Source: Elephas maximus indicus (taxonomy: Eukaryota > Chordata > Mammalia > Proboscidea > Elephantidae). From it: 64,000 bases of DNA. The stretch is taken from positions 104,918,480 through 104,982,479 of the forward strand of contig NC_064825.1 of assembly GCF_024166365.1 (NCBI RefSeq). Reading direction: 5' to 3'. Position numbers and translations under genes: made by a program. Shown here one piece after another: positions 11,709 to 23,459 of the stretch. Position 1 is the first letter of the stretch; each line of letters begins with the position of its first letter. The notes beneath the pieces were generated by a model. The model was not told the DNA's origin, did no database searches, and saw only the letters and a list, made by a program, of their open reading frames with translations.

Positions 11709-12728
11709 TTATTGGTTCTCTGACCAAACAATATCCTTTAGTATTTCTTGTAGCTTTGGTTTGGTTTTTGCAAATCCTCTAAACTTGTGTTTGTCTGTAA
11801 ATATCTTAATTTCGCCTTCATATTTCAGAGAGAGTTTTGCTGGATATATGATCCTTGGCTGGCAGTTTTTCTCCTTCAGTGTTCTGTATATGTCGTCCCA
11901 TTCCCTTCTTGCCTGCATGGTTTCTGCTGAGTAGTCAGAACATATTCTTATTGATTCTCCCTTGAAGGAAACCTTTCTTTTCTCCCTGGCTGCTTTTAAA
12001 ATTTTCTGTTTATCTTTGGTTTTGGTGAGTTTGATGATAATATGTCTTGGTGTTTTTCTTTTTGGATCAATCTTAAATGGGGTTCGATGAGCGTCTTGGA
12101 TAGATATCCTTTCGTCTTTCATGATGTCAGGGAAGTTTTGTGTCAGGAGTTCTTCAACTATTTTCTATGTGTTTTCTGTCCCCCCTCCCTGTTCTGGGAC
12201 TCCAATCATCCGCAGGTTATCCTTCTTGATAGAGTCCCACATGATTCTTAGGGTTTCTTCATTTTTTTTAATTCTTTTATCTGATTTTTTTTCAGCTATG
12301 TTGATGTTGATTCCCCGGTCCTCCAGATATCCCAGTCTGCATTCTAATTGCTCGAGTCTGCTCCTCTGACTTCCTATTGTGTTGTCTAATTCTGTAATTT
12401 TATTGTTAATCTTTTGGATTTCTACATGTTGTCTCTCTATGGATTCTTGCAACTTATTAATTTTTCCACAATGTTCTTGAATAATCTTTTTGAGTTCTTC
12501 AACAGTTTTATCGGTGTGTTCCTTGGCTTTTTCTGCAGTTATCCTAATTTCATTTGTGATATCTTTAAGCATTCTGTAAATTAGTTTTTTATATTCTGTA
12601 TCTGATAATTCCAGGATTGTATCTTCATTTGGGAAAGATTTTGATTCTTTTGTTTGGGAGGTTGGAGAAGCTGTCATGGTCTGCTTCTTTAAGTGGTTTG
12701 ATATGGATTGTTGTCTCCGAGCCATCAC
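11709..12728 (-). pseudogene. L1 ORF1 (RNA-binding chaperone), one in-frame stop
   Basis: 340 codons including the stop, the normal ORF1p size. A Ser/Thr-rich N-terminus leads into a coiled coil (about residues 50-150, with repeated Leu/Ile/Glu/Lys spacing), then the RRM (NLRMIGVPE near 175) and the basic C-terminal domain (RTPFKIDPKRK, PRHIIIKL, ARREWDDIY). A TAG at 12167-12165 replaces codon 188; the frame is otherwise kept to the stop at 11709. ORF1p normally trimerises, coats L1 RNA and is needed for retrotransposition. Confidence 0.93.
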
Positions 12729-13209
12729 TGGGAAACTAGTTTTTCCAGAAAATCCGCTAAAAAAAAAATGCAGTCAGACCCCTATCAGAGTTCTCCCTCT
12801 GGCTCAGGCTATTCGGATGTTAATGAAGCCGCCTGCGTCCAGTCCAAATCCCAGCGAGACGGTTCCCCGGCTGGGATGCTGCTCTTCCTGCTCCAAGACC
12901 GGTCACTGCCTCCCGGGGACTTCTCCTACTGGCTGCGTCCCACGCCGCCCGCGGAACTGTCTGGTCTCCCTCCCGGGGTTAGTTCAGGGGGGTGGAGCAG
13001 CTCTCTGTGCTTGTGCCCTACCTGACTGGTATGCTGGCTCCAGGCTCTGGAAATAATTGCTGCTTCCCCGTGTTAGTTCGTTCTCCGTCTCTAAATCTGT
13101 GTTTGTTGTTCAGGGTTCATAGATTGTTATGTATGTGATTGATTCACTTGTTTTTCTGTGTCTTTGTTGTAAGAGGGATCCGAGGTAGCATCTGCCTAGT
13201 CCGCCGTAT
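12729..13209 (-). promoter_or_regulatory. L1 5' UTR / internal promoter region
   Basis: About 480 bp of GC- and CpG-rich sequence, the most GC-rich part of the window, reading on the minus strand from the L1 start (GGCGGACTAGGCAGATGC) to the ORF1 ATG. L1 5' UTRs carry an internal RNA polymerase II promoter. No binding site was identified by name. Confidence 0.75.
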
Positions 13210-13226
13210 TCCTTCATATGTTTTTT
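13210..13226. repeat. L1 target-site duplication, right copy
   Basis: TCCTTCATATGTTTTTT, identical to 7109-7125. Confidence 0.93.
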
Positions 13227-14170
13227 GAATGACTCAGTTGCTGAGAAGCTCTGATCCTATCTGTGAAAAAGCTTTTCTGGGAAGTTAAATCCCAGTATTT
13301 GCCTTGTTAGGCACAGGATTAGTGACTAGGGACATGAAAGTTACCCTAAATCCTTAATCAAAGTAAAGTGCTTTTTAGTTGCTTCATTGTAGTTGATTAA
13401 AAAGAGAAAAATTCAAATAGCTAATTTCAGTGTTTTTTTTGGCGGGGGTCATTAAATAACAGGCTTGGCCAGGTTAACTTCCATTAATTTGTCCAGTTTT
13501 TACATAGTTATGCAAACATAGCATCTTCATTGTGTTTTGAACATATTTTTCAAACAGGTGAGAACATTCATCTGTTTACTATCTTGTACTGTAAAAGTTG
13601 ATATTATTTTTACATGTCTTCATATTCCAGGCATCCACTTTGGAAACATATACACTTCTATGCTTATCTGAAAAAAAAAATAGGATGGGCAGCTTGTGTG
13701 GAAGTATGAAAAGAGTAACCACTTGAAACTATTTGTAGATCCACTGAGCAGGCACACATCGTCATGTGTTCTGTGATTGCAGAGAAATAAAAGGTATTTC
13801 TCAATGAAAGAAGGCCTGATTTTCAGTACCAAGGACAGGACCCACAAGGTGAGTTTTAAAAACACCTGAAAGAGGGTACTCATTAACAATTTACATGGTA
13901 TATTGAAATATAGCTAATGTCTTAAATATATTTCATTAGATTAATTCCAAATTTTTAAAATTAAGCAAGAGAAACACAGAAATTAACCAGAACATAATAG
14001 TCTATTTGGCTTTACTATTTTAGCCTGATAGACATTTACTGTCCATTTGACGAATAACAAAAGAACATGTTATGCATTGCGAATAAGTCAACAGATTTTT
14101 AGTCTTGGTTCATAGGTTATGTGATATGTTAGTAAAGATTTATAATTAATTTAAATGTATTTGAACTAAA
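13227..14170. other. Intergenic DNA after the L1
   Basis: Continues the alignment with 35.42-36.37 kb and 58.48-59.41 kb. The last 12 bases (atttgaactaaa) are the left target-site duplication of the next SINE. No gene seen. Confidence 0.55.
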
Positions 14171-14348
14171 TAATAATAATAAAAAAATAACTCTTTGCCA
14201 TCAAGTCCATTGGCTTCCAACTTATAGCAACCCTGTAGGACAGAGTAGATCTGCCCCATAGCGTTTCCAGGGAGCTGCTAGTGGATTCAAACCGCTGATC
14301 TTTAGCTTAACAGCTAAGCTCTTAACCACTGCACCACCAAGTTTCCAC
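14171..14348 (-). mobile_element. AfroSINE, minus strand, shared by all three units
   Basis: Reverse AfroSINE flanked by atttgaactaaa (14159-14170 and 14349-14360). The same copy is at 36377 and 59411, so it is older than the whole tandem array. Confidence 0.9.
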
Positions 14349-14360
14349 ATTTGAACTAAA

Positions 14361-15232
14361 GAATTTAAAACTATCTACTAGATCAAGTGTGTCAGGGTAC
14401 AAAGAACTAATAACTGTTATGTCTGGTAGCTTGATAAGTGCTTTTATGTGTGAATATTTGAAAATTATGACAACAACCTTGTTAATATTTATACAAAAGA
14501 AATGGGTGATCAGGAAGTGTCTTGTTTACTGCCACTTAGACTTATAAAACTGTAATTGTACTATACAGGTTATTTTTGTTACTATGGTATTTTAATTTCT
14601 ATTTGTAAAAAAACCATGTTCTTATAAAAATATGTGAAATGATTTTTTTTTTCTAGAAAGATGTTAACTTAGTAGTTTAGGTTGAAAGCCTAGTAATAAT
14701 TTTATCTTTTATAATATCAAATCTTTGAGGACTGAAACTATAGTGACTAGTTTGTATACTCACTTTTTTTTAACCTGTAAATAATTTAGCTGGCCAATAG
14801 AATATTTATTTCATTGAAATCCAGCATTGATTATTAATAAGATTAAGAGCATCAGACCTTGCAGAAAATAAGTAGTTAAAAAAAGTAATTAGATGTAAAC
14901 TATCTTTACCATTATATTCTTCAACAGCTGTGCCTTTATCAATCTCTAACTTCAAAAATGATATAACTCCTTAGTCACCTGGACATATAGAGTGCTCATT
15001 ACAGCTAGTTTCTAAAAGAAAGCTCAAAATTCTTCTGCATATATTTTCTTCCCTCATCCAAATCAATATAAATGAAATTAGCTTGTCTGCATTTGAGGTT
15101 TATTAATTCAGCAATTTCCCCTAACAATCAATAATACTAAAGTTTGTGTTTGTGTCTATGTATGTACTATTCTCCCTTATTTGCATTTTTTCCTGAACTG
15201 TAAGAGATAGGGACTCTGAGGAATCAATGTCC
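14361..15232. other. Intergenic DNA
   Basis: AT-rich, aligned with 36.55-37.47 kb and 59.58-60.53 kb. No gene or further repeat recognised. Confidence 0.5.
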
Positions 15233-15442
15233 TTGTTTTTTTTAGTTGTTGTTGTTTTTCCTTTTGAATTTTCTTTTCTTTTTCCCATTTTCCTTCCTTT
15301 CTTTTCTCTTTTCTTCCTTTTCCTTCTGGCTTCCTCTCCTCTCCACCCATCTTCTCTCCTCCCTTCTTTTCTTTTTCTTTTCCTCTCTTCTCCCTTTCCC
15401 CCTTCCTTTCTTTTCATTTTCTTTTTTTATTCATTATTTTCT
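15233..15442. repeat. Polypyrimidine tract upstream of B1
   Basis: About 200 bp of almost pure C/T on the + strand (runs of tttcc, ccttcct, tctcctccc), about 2.5 kb before the B1 start. The same tract occurs before B2 (37.47 kb) and B3 (60.53 kb). Open frames across it encode low-complexity Phe/Ser/Leu (or Lys/Glu/Arg on the other strand) and are not genes. Confidence 0.9.
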
Positions 15443-15936
15443 AGGATGGGCTCTGTGTTTACTTGCAATGGCTTTCCAAGAAAACTCTAGAGTAAGTCTG
15501 GGAAGCCTCAGAGGTTAGCCTTCCAGTACACTTTCACTAGAAAATATCTTTCTAAAGATTTCTTAAGAATGCTATCCCCACTTAACACATTGCTATCTAT
15601 ATTGCTTGTGTATATTGATTTCTTAAATATAATTTCTTTGCTTCCTTATTTGATCTTTTCTTTCATTTTCCACTCTTTAGGTGTCCATCTGATGCATGGG
15701 CACAATTTTTTCCTTTTTCCTGCTTAACTTTTATCAATATACATACCATGACAGGTAGATATTACTACACATGTACAACAATGTACAGTTTTACCCTATG
15801 CCTAAAAATGGGTGTTTGTGAGTTATAGGTATGTAAGATTCTAAGTGATACACTTATCACTAAATTGACAAAGATCCAGATGATTTGTTTTGGTGGAATA
15901 TCCATAGTGAAACATTCAAGAACTATAATAAAAGCT
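15443..15936. other. Intergenic DNA
   Basis: Aligned with 37.65-38.18 kb and 60.70-61.21 kb. No gene seen. Confidence 0.5.
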
Positions 15937-16355
15937 ATTGTTTATTGATTCTTTATCAGGTTCCAGGGAGTGTTCTACGGACTTTACATGCAAAAACACA
16001 CACAAAATTTAAGAGGTACTATTCAGTATCCTGGAAACCCTGACAGCATAGATGTTAAGTGCTACGGCTGCTAATCAAAGGGTCAGCAGTTCGAATCCAC
16101 CAGGCGCTCCTTGGGACCTCTATGGGGCCATTCTACTCTGTCCTATAGGGTCTCTATGAGTCGGAATCGACTCTACAGCACTGTGTTTGGTTTTGGGTTT
16201 ATTTAGTATCCGCATTTTACAAATTTGAAACTGAAGCACAAAGAGGTTTAATAAGTAGCCCAAGTTGACATAGATAGTAAGTGGTGAAGGTGGAATTCCT
16301 ACACAGACTGTGTTGTTCTGGAGTACACATTATTCATCATTGCTATGCTCTCTCT
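15937..16355 (-). mobile_element. MIR SINE, minus strand, split by an AfroSINE
   Basis: Ancient mammalian MIR in reverse: 'ttgattctttatcagg', then 'cattttacaaat', 'gaaactgaagcacaaagagg' and 'agtaagtggtgaaggtgg' match the MIR core and tail regions. It is cut at 16031 by the younger AfroSINE. The unbroken copies are at 38183 and 61214. Confidence 0.85.
16032..16202 (+). mobile_element. AfroSINE, plus strand, unit 1 only
   Basis: Nearly complete plus-strand AfroSINE from 'ggaaaccctgacagcatag' to 'gtttggttttgg', with target-site duplication close to ttcagtatcc / tttagtatcc. It lies inside the MIR. Units 2 and 3 have the MIR without it, so it came after the duplication. Confidence 0.92.
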
Positions 16356-17850
16356 CCAAGGAAGTCCTGGGCCTTAGCTTTTCCAGCTAAGATTCGGCAG
16401 ATGAAGCATTAGCTTGCAGGCTTTTCAGTAAGAGAGAACAAAGGAAAACTTTGATTTCATCAAATGCTCCTAACTGTATCAAGTCAAATCAATAGGTACA
16501 CACTGAATGAGAGACCTTCACCATTATTTGGTCACTGTAATAATCAAGTCTCAATACTAACTAGCATTTTTAAAGTAACAGTGATGAGCTTGGAGACTGT
16601 TGTTTAATTATGTAAATAGAAATATTCAGCAGAATAACATAAGGTGGGGTTTCACTGATAGTATCACAGACAGCTGTACTGGGAAGGATTCCGAAGTCAT
16701 CTAATTTAATTATTTTATTTTCCAATGAATAAATTGAGACAGGCTTGTGACTAAATTTAGAAAATTACTAAAACTCATACTTTCTTACACTGAGTTTGAA
16801 TATATCCTTTGAGTATGCTCCTTTTTGGAATCTAGACATTGAAGTCCTAATTTTGACCACTCTCAGTGCCGAAAAAGGATTATATATAAAACCCTCTTCC
16901 ATTGTCCTCTACCCCTCCTTACAGTGTCAATTTTCTCGCCCATCGCTACCCAGCTCACCCCCAATTGATTTGAAAAATACTAGCTGCTAATGTAGTAATT
17001 GGTAATTGTTATGTGTCACTTAGCTTCAGTTCAAAAATGTTTGCTGAAAATGTAGATCGTGTTATAAATGTACTTAACACACAAAGAACAACTCTAAGTA
17101 CTGGCTGTATGTCAATAGAGTATAAAAGTGTGTTAAGAGTTGTGGGAAAAGCAAAGAGGAAATGGAAAGCATTGTGGATCCTTAAGAAGAGATAAACACT
17201 CTGTGTCCAATAATTGCTACAGGGAACAATGTGCTAAATAATTTTGTGGTTATCTGACACATTTCAAATTCCAGACTCCTCAAATTTAATGAGAAATTCA
17301 TAAAGACTGAACAACCTTTGAGGCAGGACAGACAGTACTTCTAATAGTGGAATATCATAATATTTAGTGAGATATTCCTGAAGAGGGGTTATTTTTGGTG
17401 CTATATAGTTCATATTGTGAAGGTACTCACCACAAAAATTACCAACTCTAAATACTCATTCTATGTCAATTTATTTGTTTAGTGTTTATTTTCAACAGCA
17501 GAGAAAAAGTTTCTTGAGGGCAGAAATCCTTTCCTTCTCTGTCATTGTTGACTTCGGTGCCAAGTACTCTCGTTTTTTAAAGAAGGATTATTAAATGAAT
17601 GAATGTCTCTTGGGCCTCTGACTGATTTTCTCTATACAAGACCAACTAAGATTTAGAGATAGAATCTCTTATTTGCAGGCTCAAAGCAGTCATCCGAGAA
17701 GGGCTAGAATTGTTAAGGGAAGACATATTGGGATCTTTGGAAGAGAAACTCAGTAGATATTTCTAAATGTTTATTATGGATAAGCCACGTTTGGAGATTA
17801 ATAGTGAAGAAGTGCTCCATGACCTAATGGACATACTCATAATTGTCTTC
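16356..17850. other. Upstream region of OR B1
   Basis: Aligned with 38.43-39.78 kb and 61.46-62.81 kb. It should hold the B1 promoter and noncoding exon, not located. Short open frames here (for instance 16796-16990) are not kept in the other units. Confidence 0.5.
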
Positions 17851-17852
17851 AT

Positions 17853-17867
17853 GATTTCATTACAGGT
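17853..17867 (+). other. Candidate 3' splice site of the B1 coding exon
   Basis: gatttcattacag|gt, 51 bp before the B1 ATG, kept before B2 (39791-39792) and B3 (62826-62827). Confidence 0.5.
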
Positions 17868-17916
17868 CTTGTTCTCCTGAGTTCTCATCTCTGAAACAGG
17901 TATTGTAGAAGAGTAA

Positions 17917-18903
17917 ATGGGACACAGTAACAATGTAACAGAATTTGTCCTCCTGGGACTCACTCAGGATCCTGAGGGCCAAAAAGTGTTATTTATCATC
18001 TTTTTGCTCATCTACATTGTCACGATGGTGGGAAACCTGCTCATTGTCATGACCATTACTGTCAGCCCCTCCCTGTACTCCCCCATGTACTTCTTTCTTG
18101 CCTATCTGTCACTCATGGATGCTATTTATTCCACTGCCATTTCCCCCAAAATGATTCTAGACTTACTCTGTGGTAAAAAGACTATTTCTTTCCCAGCTTG
18201 CATGGGCCAACTCTTTATAGAGCACTTATTTGGTGGTGCTGAGGTCTTTCTTCTGGTGGCAATGGCCTATGACTGCTATGTGGCCATCTGTAAGCCACTG
18301 CACTACTTGACCATCATGAATCGACAGGTTTGCATTCTGTTGCTGGTGGTGGCCTGGATTGGAAGTTTTTTGCACTCTGTGGTTCAACTTCTGTTTATGT
18401 ACAGCCTCCCATTCTGTGGCCCTAATGTTATTGATCACTTCATCTGCGACATGTACCCATTATTGGAACTTGCTTGCACCGACACCTATTTTATAGGCCT
18501 CACTGTTGTTGCCAATGGTGGAGCCATCTGTATGGTAATTTTTATCCTCCTACTAATCTCCTATGGGGTCATCCTAAGATCCCTGAAGACTCAGAGTCAG
18601 GAAGGGAGACGCAAAGCCCTGTCTACCTGCAGCTCCCACATCACAGTGGTTGTCCTCTTCTTTGTTCCCTCTATTTTCATGTATGTTAGACCTGTTTCCA
18701 ACTTTCCTGTTGACAAATCCGTGACTGTGCTGTATACAGTTACCACTCTCATGTTGAATCCTCTGATATACACCTTGAGAAATTCTGAGATGAAAAATGC
18801 TATGGAAAAAATCTGGGGCACAAAGTTAACCACAGGTAGAATAAGAACATGTGTCCACAGTGAAAATACCTTAGCTAACTCTAAAGCAACACATAGGCAA
18901 TAA
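17917..18903 (+). CDS. Olfactory receptor B1, OR4A-like, open but DRY motif lost
   Basis: Odorant receptor of the same subfamily as A1 (15 differences in the first 60 residues). It has 328 aa, longer than usual because of a C-terminal extension after residue 300 (TTGRI...HSEN...NSKATHRQ) also found in B2 and B3. It keeps NVT at 6-8, GN at 39-40, PMYFF at 56-60, cysteine 95, KALSTC at 233-238 and NPLIYTLRN at 281-289. The TM3 box reads [10 protein letters not shown]: arginine 120 of DRY is cysteine (TGC for CGC, a CpG-type change). Cys252 of FVPCIF is serine and Pro278 before MLNP is leucine; both are normal in B2 and B3. DRY arginine is central to G-protein coupling in this receptor class, so the open frame may encode a poorly signalling protein. 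Start chosen by match to B2 and B3. Confidence 0.88.
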   Translation: MGHSNNVTEFVLLGLTQDPEGQKVLFIIFLLIYIVTMVGNLLIVMTITVSPSLYSPMYFFLAYLSLMDAIYSTAISPKMILDLLCGKKTISFPACMGQLFIEHLFGGAEVFLLVAMAYDCYVAICKPLHYLTIMNRQVCILLLVVAWIGSFLHSVVQLLFMYSLPFCGPNVIDHFICDMYPLLELACTDTYFIGLTVVANGGAICMVIFILLLISYGVILRSLKTQSQEGRRKALSTCSSHITVVVLFFVPSIFMYVRPVSNFPVDKSVTVLYTVTTLMLNPLIYTLRNSEMKNAMEKIWGTKLTTGRIRTCVHSENTLANSKATHRQ

Positions 18904-18987
18904 ATTATCACAAAGAAAGATTTAGTCAGTTCAATGGATTCTCTAGGAATGTTTCTCTTTATTGATGCAAGGGCATCCAAAATGTAG

Positions 18988-18993
18988 AATAAA
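18988..18993 (+). promoter_or_regulatory. Candidate poly(A) signal after B1
   Basis: AATAAA about 85 bp after the B1 stop, kept after B3 (63978-63983) but reading AATGAA after B2. Weak evidence on its own. Confidence 0.3.
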
Positions 18994-20134
18994 TTATTCT
19001 TTGAGGTTAGAATTAACCTAATAAAGACATCCTGGAGGCTGGATAAAAGGCATAGGTATTTTTCCTGTTATAAATTAAAATAAAACTAAGCTCACATTGC
19101 AATTTTATTTTTCTAAGTATATACTGAAACAGGACTTAGAATATTTTTTTCTTTAAAAAAGAGAAAAACAAGTTACTTTAGAAAATTTTCTATCAACCAA
19201 AATTAATGAGAAAACAATTTGGCTAATACTTAGAAGAAATTTCTGAGGCCAAGGGTGTGGTTTTCAAAGTTTACTGTTCATTATTCTATTAGCACAATAG
19301 CTTTTTATAGGGGCACTATGCATTTTGTGTTTAAGATTACTTCTGTTCCTCTGGTCAATGTCTATGCATTTGCAATTCTGCATATTTAATTGAGGCATCA
19401 TATTGTGTTCAGTTTGTGATGGTGATCAGTTTTGATAGATGGGCTATAGTCGATGGAGAAAACTCATTCTAATTCTTGATTAGAGGACAGATACTCTTTC
19501 ACTTTTGATTTTAAAATAACATTAATCTAAGTTATAAACATATTTTATATTTTCTTCATTAGTTATTATGTGCATTTTGTTTGATTCTTAAAAGATTAGA
19601 TAGAGCTTCTTATTTTATGTCCATGAAATTGAAAACATGGAAAGAAATGTGCTATTTTGCATAAGCAGTATGTTGCCTAAAAGTTGTATTAAACTTAAAT
19701 ACTTTTTTTGTAGAGACGTAGTAATGATTTGTTTTGGTAAAAACAAAAGTGTTTTTTCAATATTATGTAAAAATATAAGTTTTTCTCAGTCTACAGCCCA
19801 ACCAGGAATATCCCAAAACCAGAAAGAAGAAAGAATTTATGAGTATAATATGGATCATTATCTACATTTAACAAGAGTTTACTGTTCTAACTAAAAGAAA
19901 GATTTTAGAACTTTTATTATTTTTAAATTTGCTAGCATTTTTTTCATGTATATCCAAAAGATTTGTAGCCTTCTACCTAGAATATTATCAATATCATTGA
20001 AACTACTTGGTTACACTTCTCTGATGCCATTTCCCCACTTTCCCTCAGGTGTAATCCCAAACCTATTTTTGAAATCATATTTAAAAATAGTTTAGTTATG
20101 TGTGTATGTATCCTGAAAGAATATTGTTTACATT
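18994..20134. other. Intergenic DNA after B1
   Basis: Aligned with 40.93-42.45 kb of unit 2, where an L1 3' end has been inserted. No gene seen. Confidence 0.5.
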
Positions 20135-22766
20135 TTCTTATTCCAGTAGTTTCCTTATGCAAAATTTGGGGTTGTCTCACTGGGTAGTAGTAGTAGGTAG
20201 GGTAGTGTAGGATCATAACATGTGTGAATAGGGATAGCTTTACTTCTTCCTTTCCAATTTGGATACTGTTATTTCTTTTTCTTGTCTTATTGCTCTAGCT
20301 AGGACTTCCGGTACAATGTTAAATAAGAGTGGTGATAAAGGGCCTCCTTGTCTTTTTTGTGTTCTCAGAGGGGGGACCCTTTCTGCCTCTCTCCATTGAG
20401 AAAGATGGTGGCTTTTGGTTTTGTAATGATTTCCTTCATTATGTTGAGGAATTTCTCTACTATTCCTACTTTCCTGAGAGTTTTTATCAGGAATAACTGT
20501 TGGGCTTTATCATACTCCTTCTCCATGTCAATTGTGATGATCATGTGATTCTTTTGTTCTGTTTATATGATGGATTACATTGATTGATTTTTTAATGTTG
20601 AACCATCCTTGCATGAATCCCACTTGGTAAGTAGTCTATTACTTTTTTAATATGATGATGAATTCTATTGGCTAGAATTTTGTTGAGAATTCATGAGAAA
20701 TATTGGCCTGTACTTTTATTTTTTAAATTTGTGGGTTTCCTGGCTTTTGTATCAGGGTTATACTAACTTTATAGAAAGAATTTGAGAGATTTCCTTCATT
20801 TCTGTGCTCTGATATAGTTTAAATAGCACTTGATGTGAGCTATTCTCTGATGTTTGATAGAATGCTCCAATGAAGCCATACAGGCCAGGGTTTTTATTTT
20901 TTGGGAGTTTCTTTTTTTTTTTTTTTTTCTTATTACTCCATTCAATCTCTTCTCTTGTTATGCATTTTTCAGATTTTTTGTCTCAGTTTTTGTTAGTTTA
21001 GGTACATAGTGTGTTTCTAGAAATTTGTCCACTGACTCTAGTTTCTCAATTTGTCAAAGTGTGATTTTTCATAGTATTCTGTTATGATCCTCAATTTTAG
21101 TTGGGTCTGTTGTAATGTCTCTCGTCTCATCTCATTTGGGTTATTTGCTTCCTCTCCTGTTTTTTCTTTTGTCAGCTTGTGCAGTGGTTTGTCAAATTTT
21201 TTGATCTTTTCAAAGAACCAACTTTTGGTCTTGTCGATTCTATTTTTTGATGTTTCATTTATCTCTGCTCTAATCTTTATTACTTCCTTTCTTCTGTTGC
21301 CTGTGCCCTCCATTTGCATTTCCCTATTTGTTTGAGTCATAGAGCTAACATTTTTATTTTGGTGTGTTCTTCTTTTTTGATGTGTACATTTATTGCTATA
21401 AATTGACCACTTAGTTTTTAAACATTGCCTTTGCTGTGTCTCAAAAGCTTTAATATGTTATGTTTACATTCTCATTTGATTCTAGGCTTTTTTTGATTCC
21501 CTCTTTGATTTCTTCTATTAGCCAGTGGTTTCATGTATTTGATTATTTTTTCTTGCTCTTCTTGTTGTTGATTTCTACTTCTATGGTGTTGTGATTAGAG
21601 AGAATGTTTTGTATTACTTTGATGTTTTGGATCTTATTGAGGGTTGTTTTGCGACCTAAAATGTGGTCTCTTCATGTGCATTGGAAAAGAATGTACACTT
21701 TTCTGCTCTTTGGTGGAGTGTTCTATATATGCCTATGAGGTCAAGTTTTAGAGTTTCTTTTATATATTTTGGAACCCTGTTACTGAGTGTGTAGATATTT
21801 ATTAAGGTTATGTGTTCTTGGTTGATTGTCATTTTAATCATTATACAATGTCTTCCCTTGTCTTCTGTGGTCAATTTTGCCTTAAAGCCTTTTTTATCTG
21901 AGAGTAATATTGCCACTCCTACTCTTTTTGATTTCTGTTTGCTTGATATATTTTTCCTTTCTTTTAAGTTTTAGTATATTTATGTCCTTGTGTCTAGGAT
22001 ATGTCTCTTGTAGACAGCATACTGATGAATCCTTTTTTTTTTTTTAATCCACTCTACCACTCTCTGTCTCTTTATGTGTGTATTTAAGGCATTTTCATTC
22101 AGTGTGATTATTGATATACACGTATGAGCTTTTTGCTGTCATATTGTTGTGCTTTTCTTTTGTGGTGCTGACGTTTTCTTTGTTCCCCTTACTTTCTTGT
22201 GCTGAGTTCCTTTTGTTTCTGGATTTTCTTTTCTTTCATTATTATAGATTTTGTGTTTACTGAGTCTTTATTCTTTTTTTTTTATTTTGATGGTTAGGTT
22301 TGTTAACTTTCTTTGTGGTTTCCTTGAAATTTACCCTTACTTTCCTAAGTCTGAATCAGGCATTTATTACTTGATATTGCCTTGGCTTCCTCTCCATCTG
22401 AGTTGTATACCTACACCATTTATTCTCATTTTTAATATTTTGACATTATCCTCAGTTACTGATTGCTGTTTCTGTTTTCCTTCCTAGCTTTGTTTTATTA
22501 TTGAGGGTTCTTTACCTAGGTTGGTATCTGGCTGATGCTGATCTAGGTCCTAGACTCTGGTTGTCTGATGTTGTTGGTTCTCTAACAGAAGGTCTCTAAT
22601 ATTTCTTGTAAGATTGGTTTGTTTTTAAAGAATTCCTTAATTTTTGTCTGGAAATATCCTAATTTTACTATTGTATTGGAGAGAGAGTTTTTCAGGCTAT
22701 GTTATTCTTGGTCAGCAGTTTTATTAATTCAAGGTTTTATATATTTCATCTTATCGCCTTCTTGCC
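20135..22766 (-). mobile_element. Old LINE-1 remnant, antisense, cut short
   Basis: Diverged L1 in the minus direction: RT part of ORF2 at the left (equivalent of 9.1 kb in the young L1), endonuclease part (frames 21038-21340 and 21656-21916 show MTQTNREMQ... and MAILLSDKKG...), the long inter-ORF region, and the start of ORF1 near 22.6-22.77 kb. It stops at 22766, where unit 2 continues for 2.55 kb more. The 3' third of ORF2 and the 3' UTR are missing in both units. Confidence 0.9.
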
Positions 22767-23459
22767 TGCACATATTCACACAGGCAAGGTACACTCATCC
22801 TCTTCATCAACATCTTATCCCATCGTGGCATCAGCTTGAAGTTCAGGACCTCAACTTCTAAATCCATATCAGGTATGGATGAGCCTCCTTTGGAAGAGCT
22901 CATTTCTTACAGCACCTAAATTATTGTTTCTCTCTATTTAAAGATATACAAACTGGAGACATGTTCTCTCTTCCACACACAGCATACAGTAGGAGGTAAT
23001 GCAAGATAGCCAAAATAAACGCTACTTTTTAGAAAGTAGGAAGCGGAAGGCTATGGTGCTTCCTGGAGTCAATTGAATTACATCAGTTTATTTCAAACAT
23101 TAGGCCCAACTTTTATTCCTAAAATGAAACCTACTTTGTCATATTAGACTTTTAAGATATATGTCTGTATTTGAATTTCTAAATTATAGTTGATAAATTT
23201 TGAGCTTATGTTGATGAATTTTTACAAAATCTTGTAACTCCTTTTTTATCTTTGCATAAGAGTTATGCTGTGTTTAGAAAATGCATTTGAAAGTATTTTA
23301 ATTTCCTCTTGTCCCAAAAGTATGTTTTGCTGAAAAGCTGAGTAGAATTCATTGATAAAGCTACATGTTAATGTATTTTTTTGGGGAGGTGGGGCGGCAA
23401 GAATTGCCTTAAAGAATCAATTCTTTTAAGAGGTATCATGCTATTCTGATTTTTAATTT
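22767..23459. other. Intergenic DNA after a deletion junction
   Basis: Begins at the join of 'cttcttgcctg' (L1) with 'cacatattcacacaggcaag', which matches unit 2 at about 47.77 kb. Then AT-rich DNA, no gene. Confidence 0.6.

Larger units (their letters stand above)
7126..13209 (-). mobile_element. Full-length LINE-1, antisense to the ORs, defective
   Basis: Autonomous-type non-LTR retrotransposon, about 6.08 kb, read on the minus strand: 5' UTR 13209-12729, ORF1 12728-11709, a long inter-ORF stretch 11708-11252, ORF2 11251-7419, and 3' UTR with poly(A) (seen as T runs) to 7126. A perfect 17-bp target-site duplication flanks it. Units 2 and 3 lack it, so it inserted after the segment duplicated. 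ORF1 has one in-frame stop and ORF2 has at least one stop and two frame changes, so it should not mobilise itself. Its 3' UTR shares the last 130 bp or so with the L1 end at 41712-42075, but lacks the DNA that precedes it there. Confidence 0.95.
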
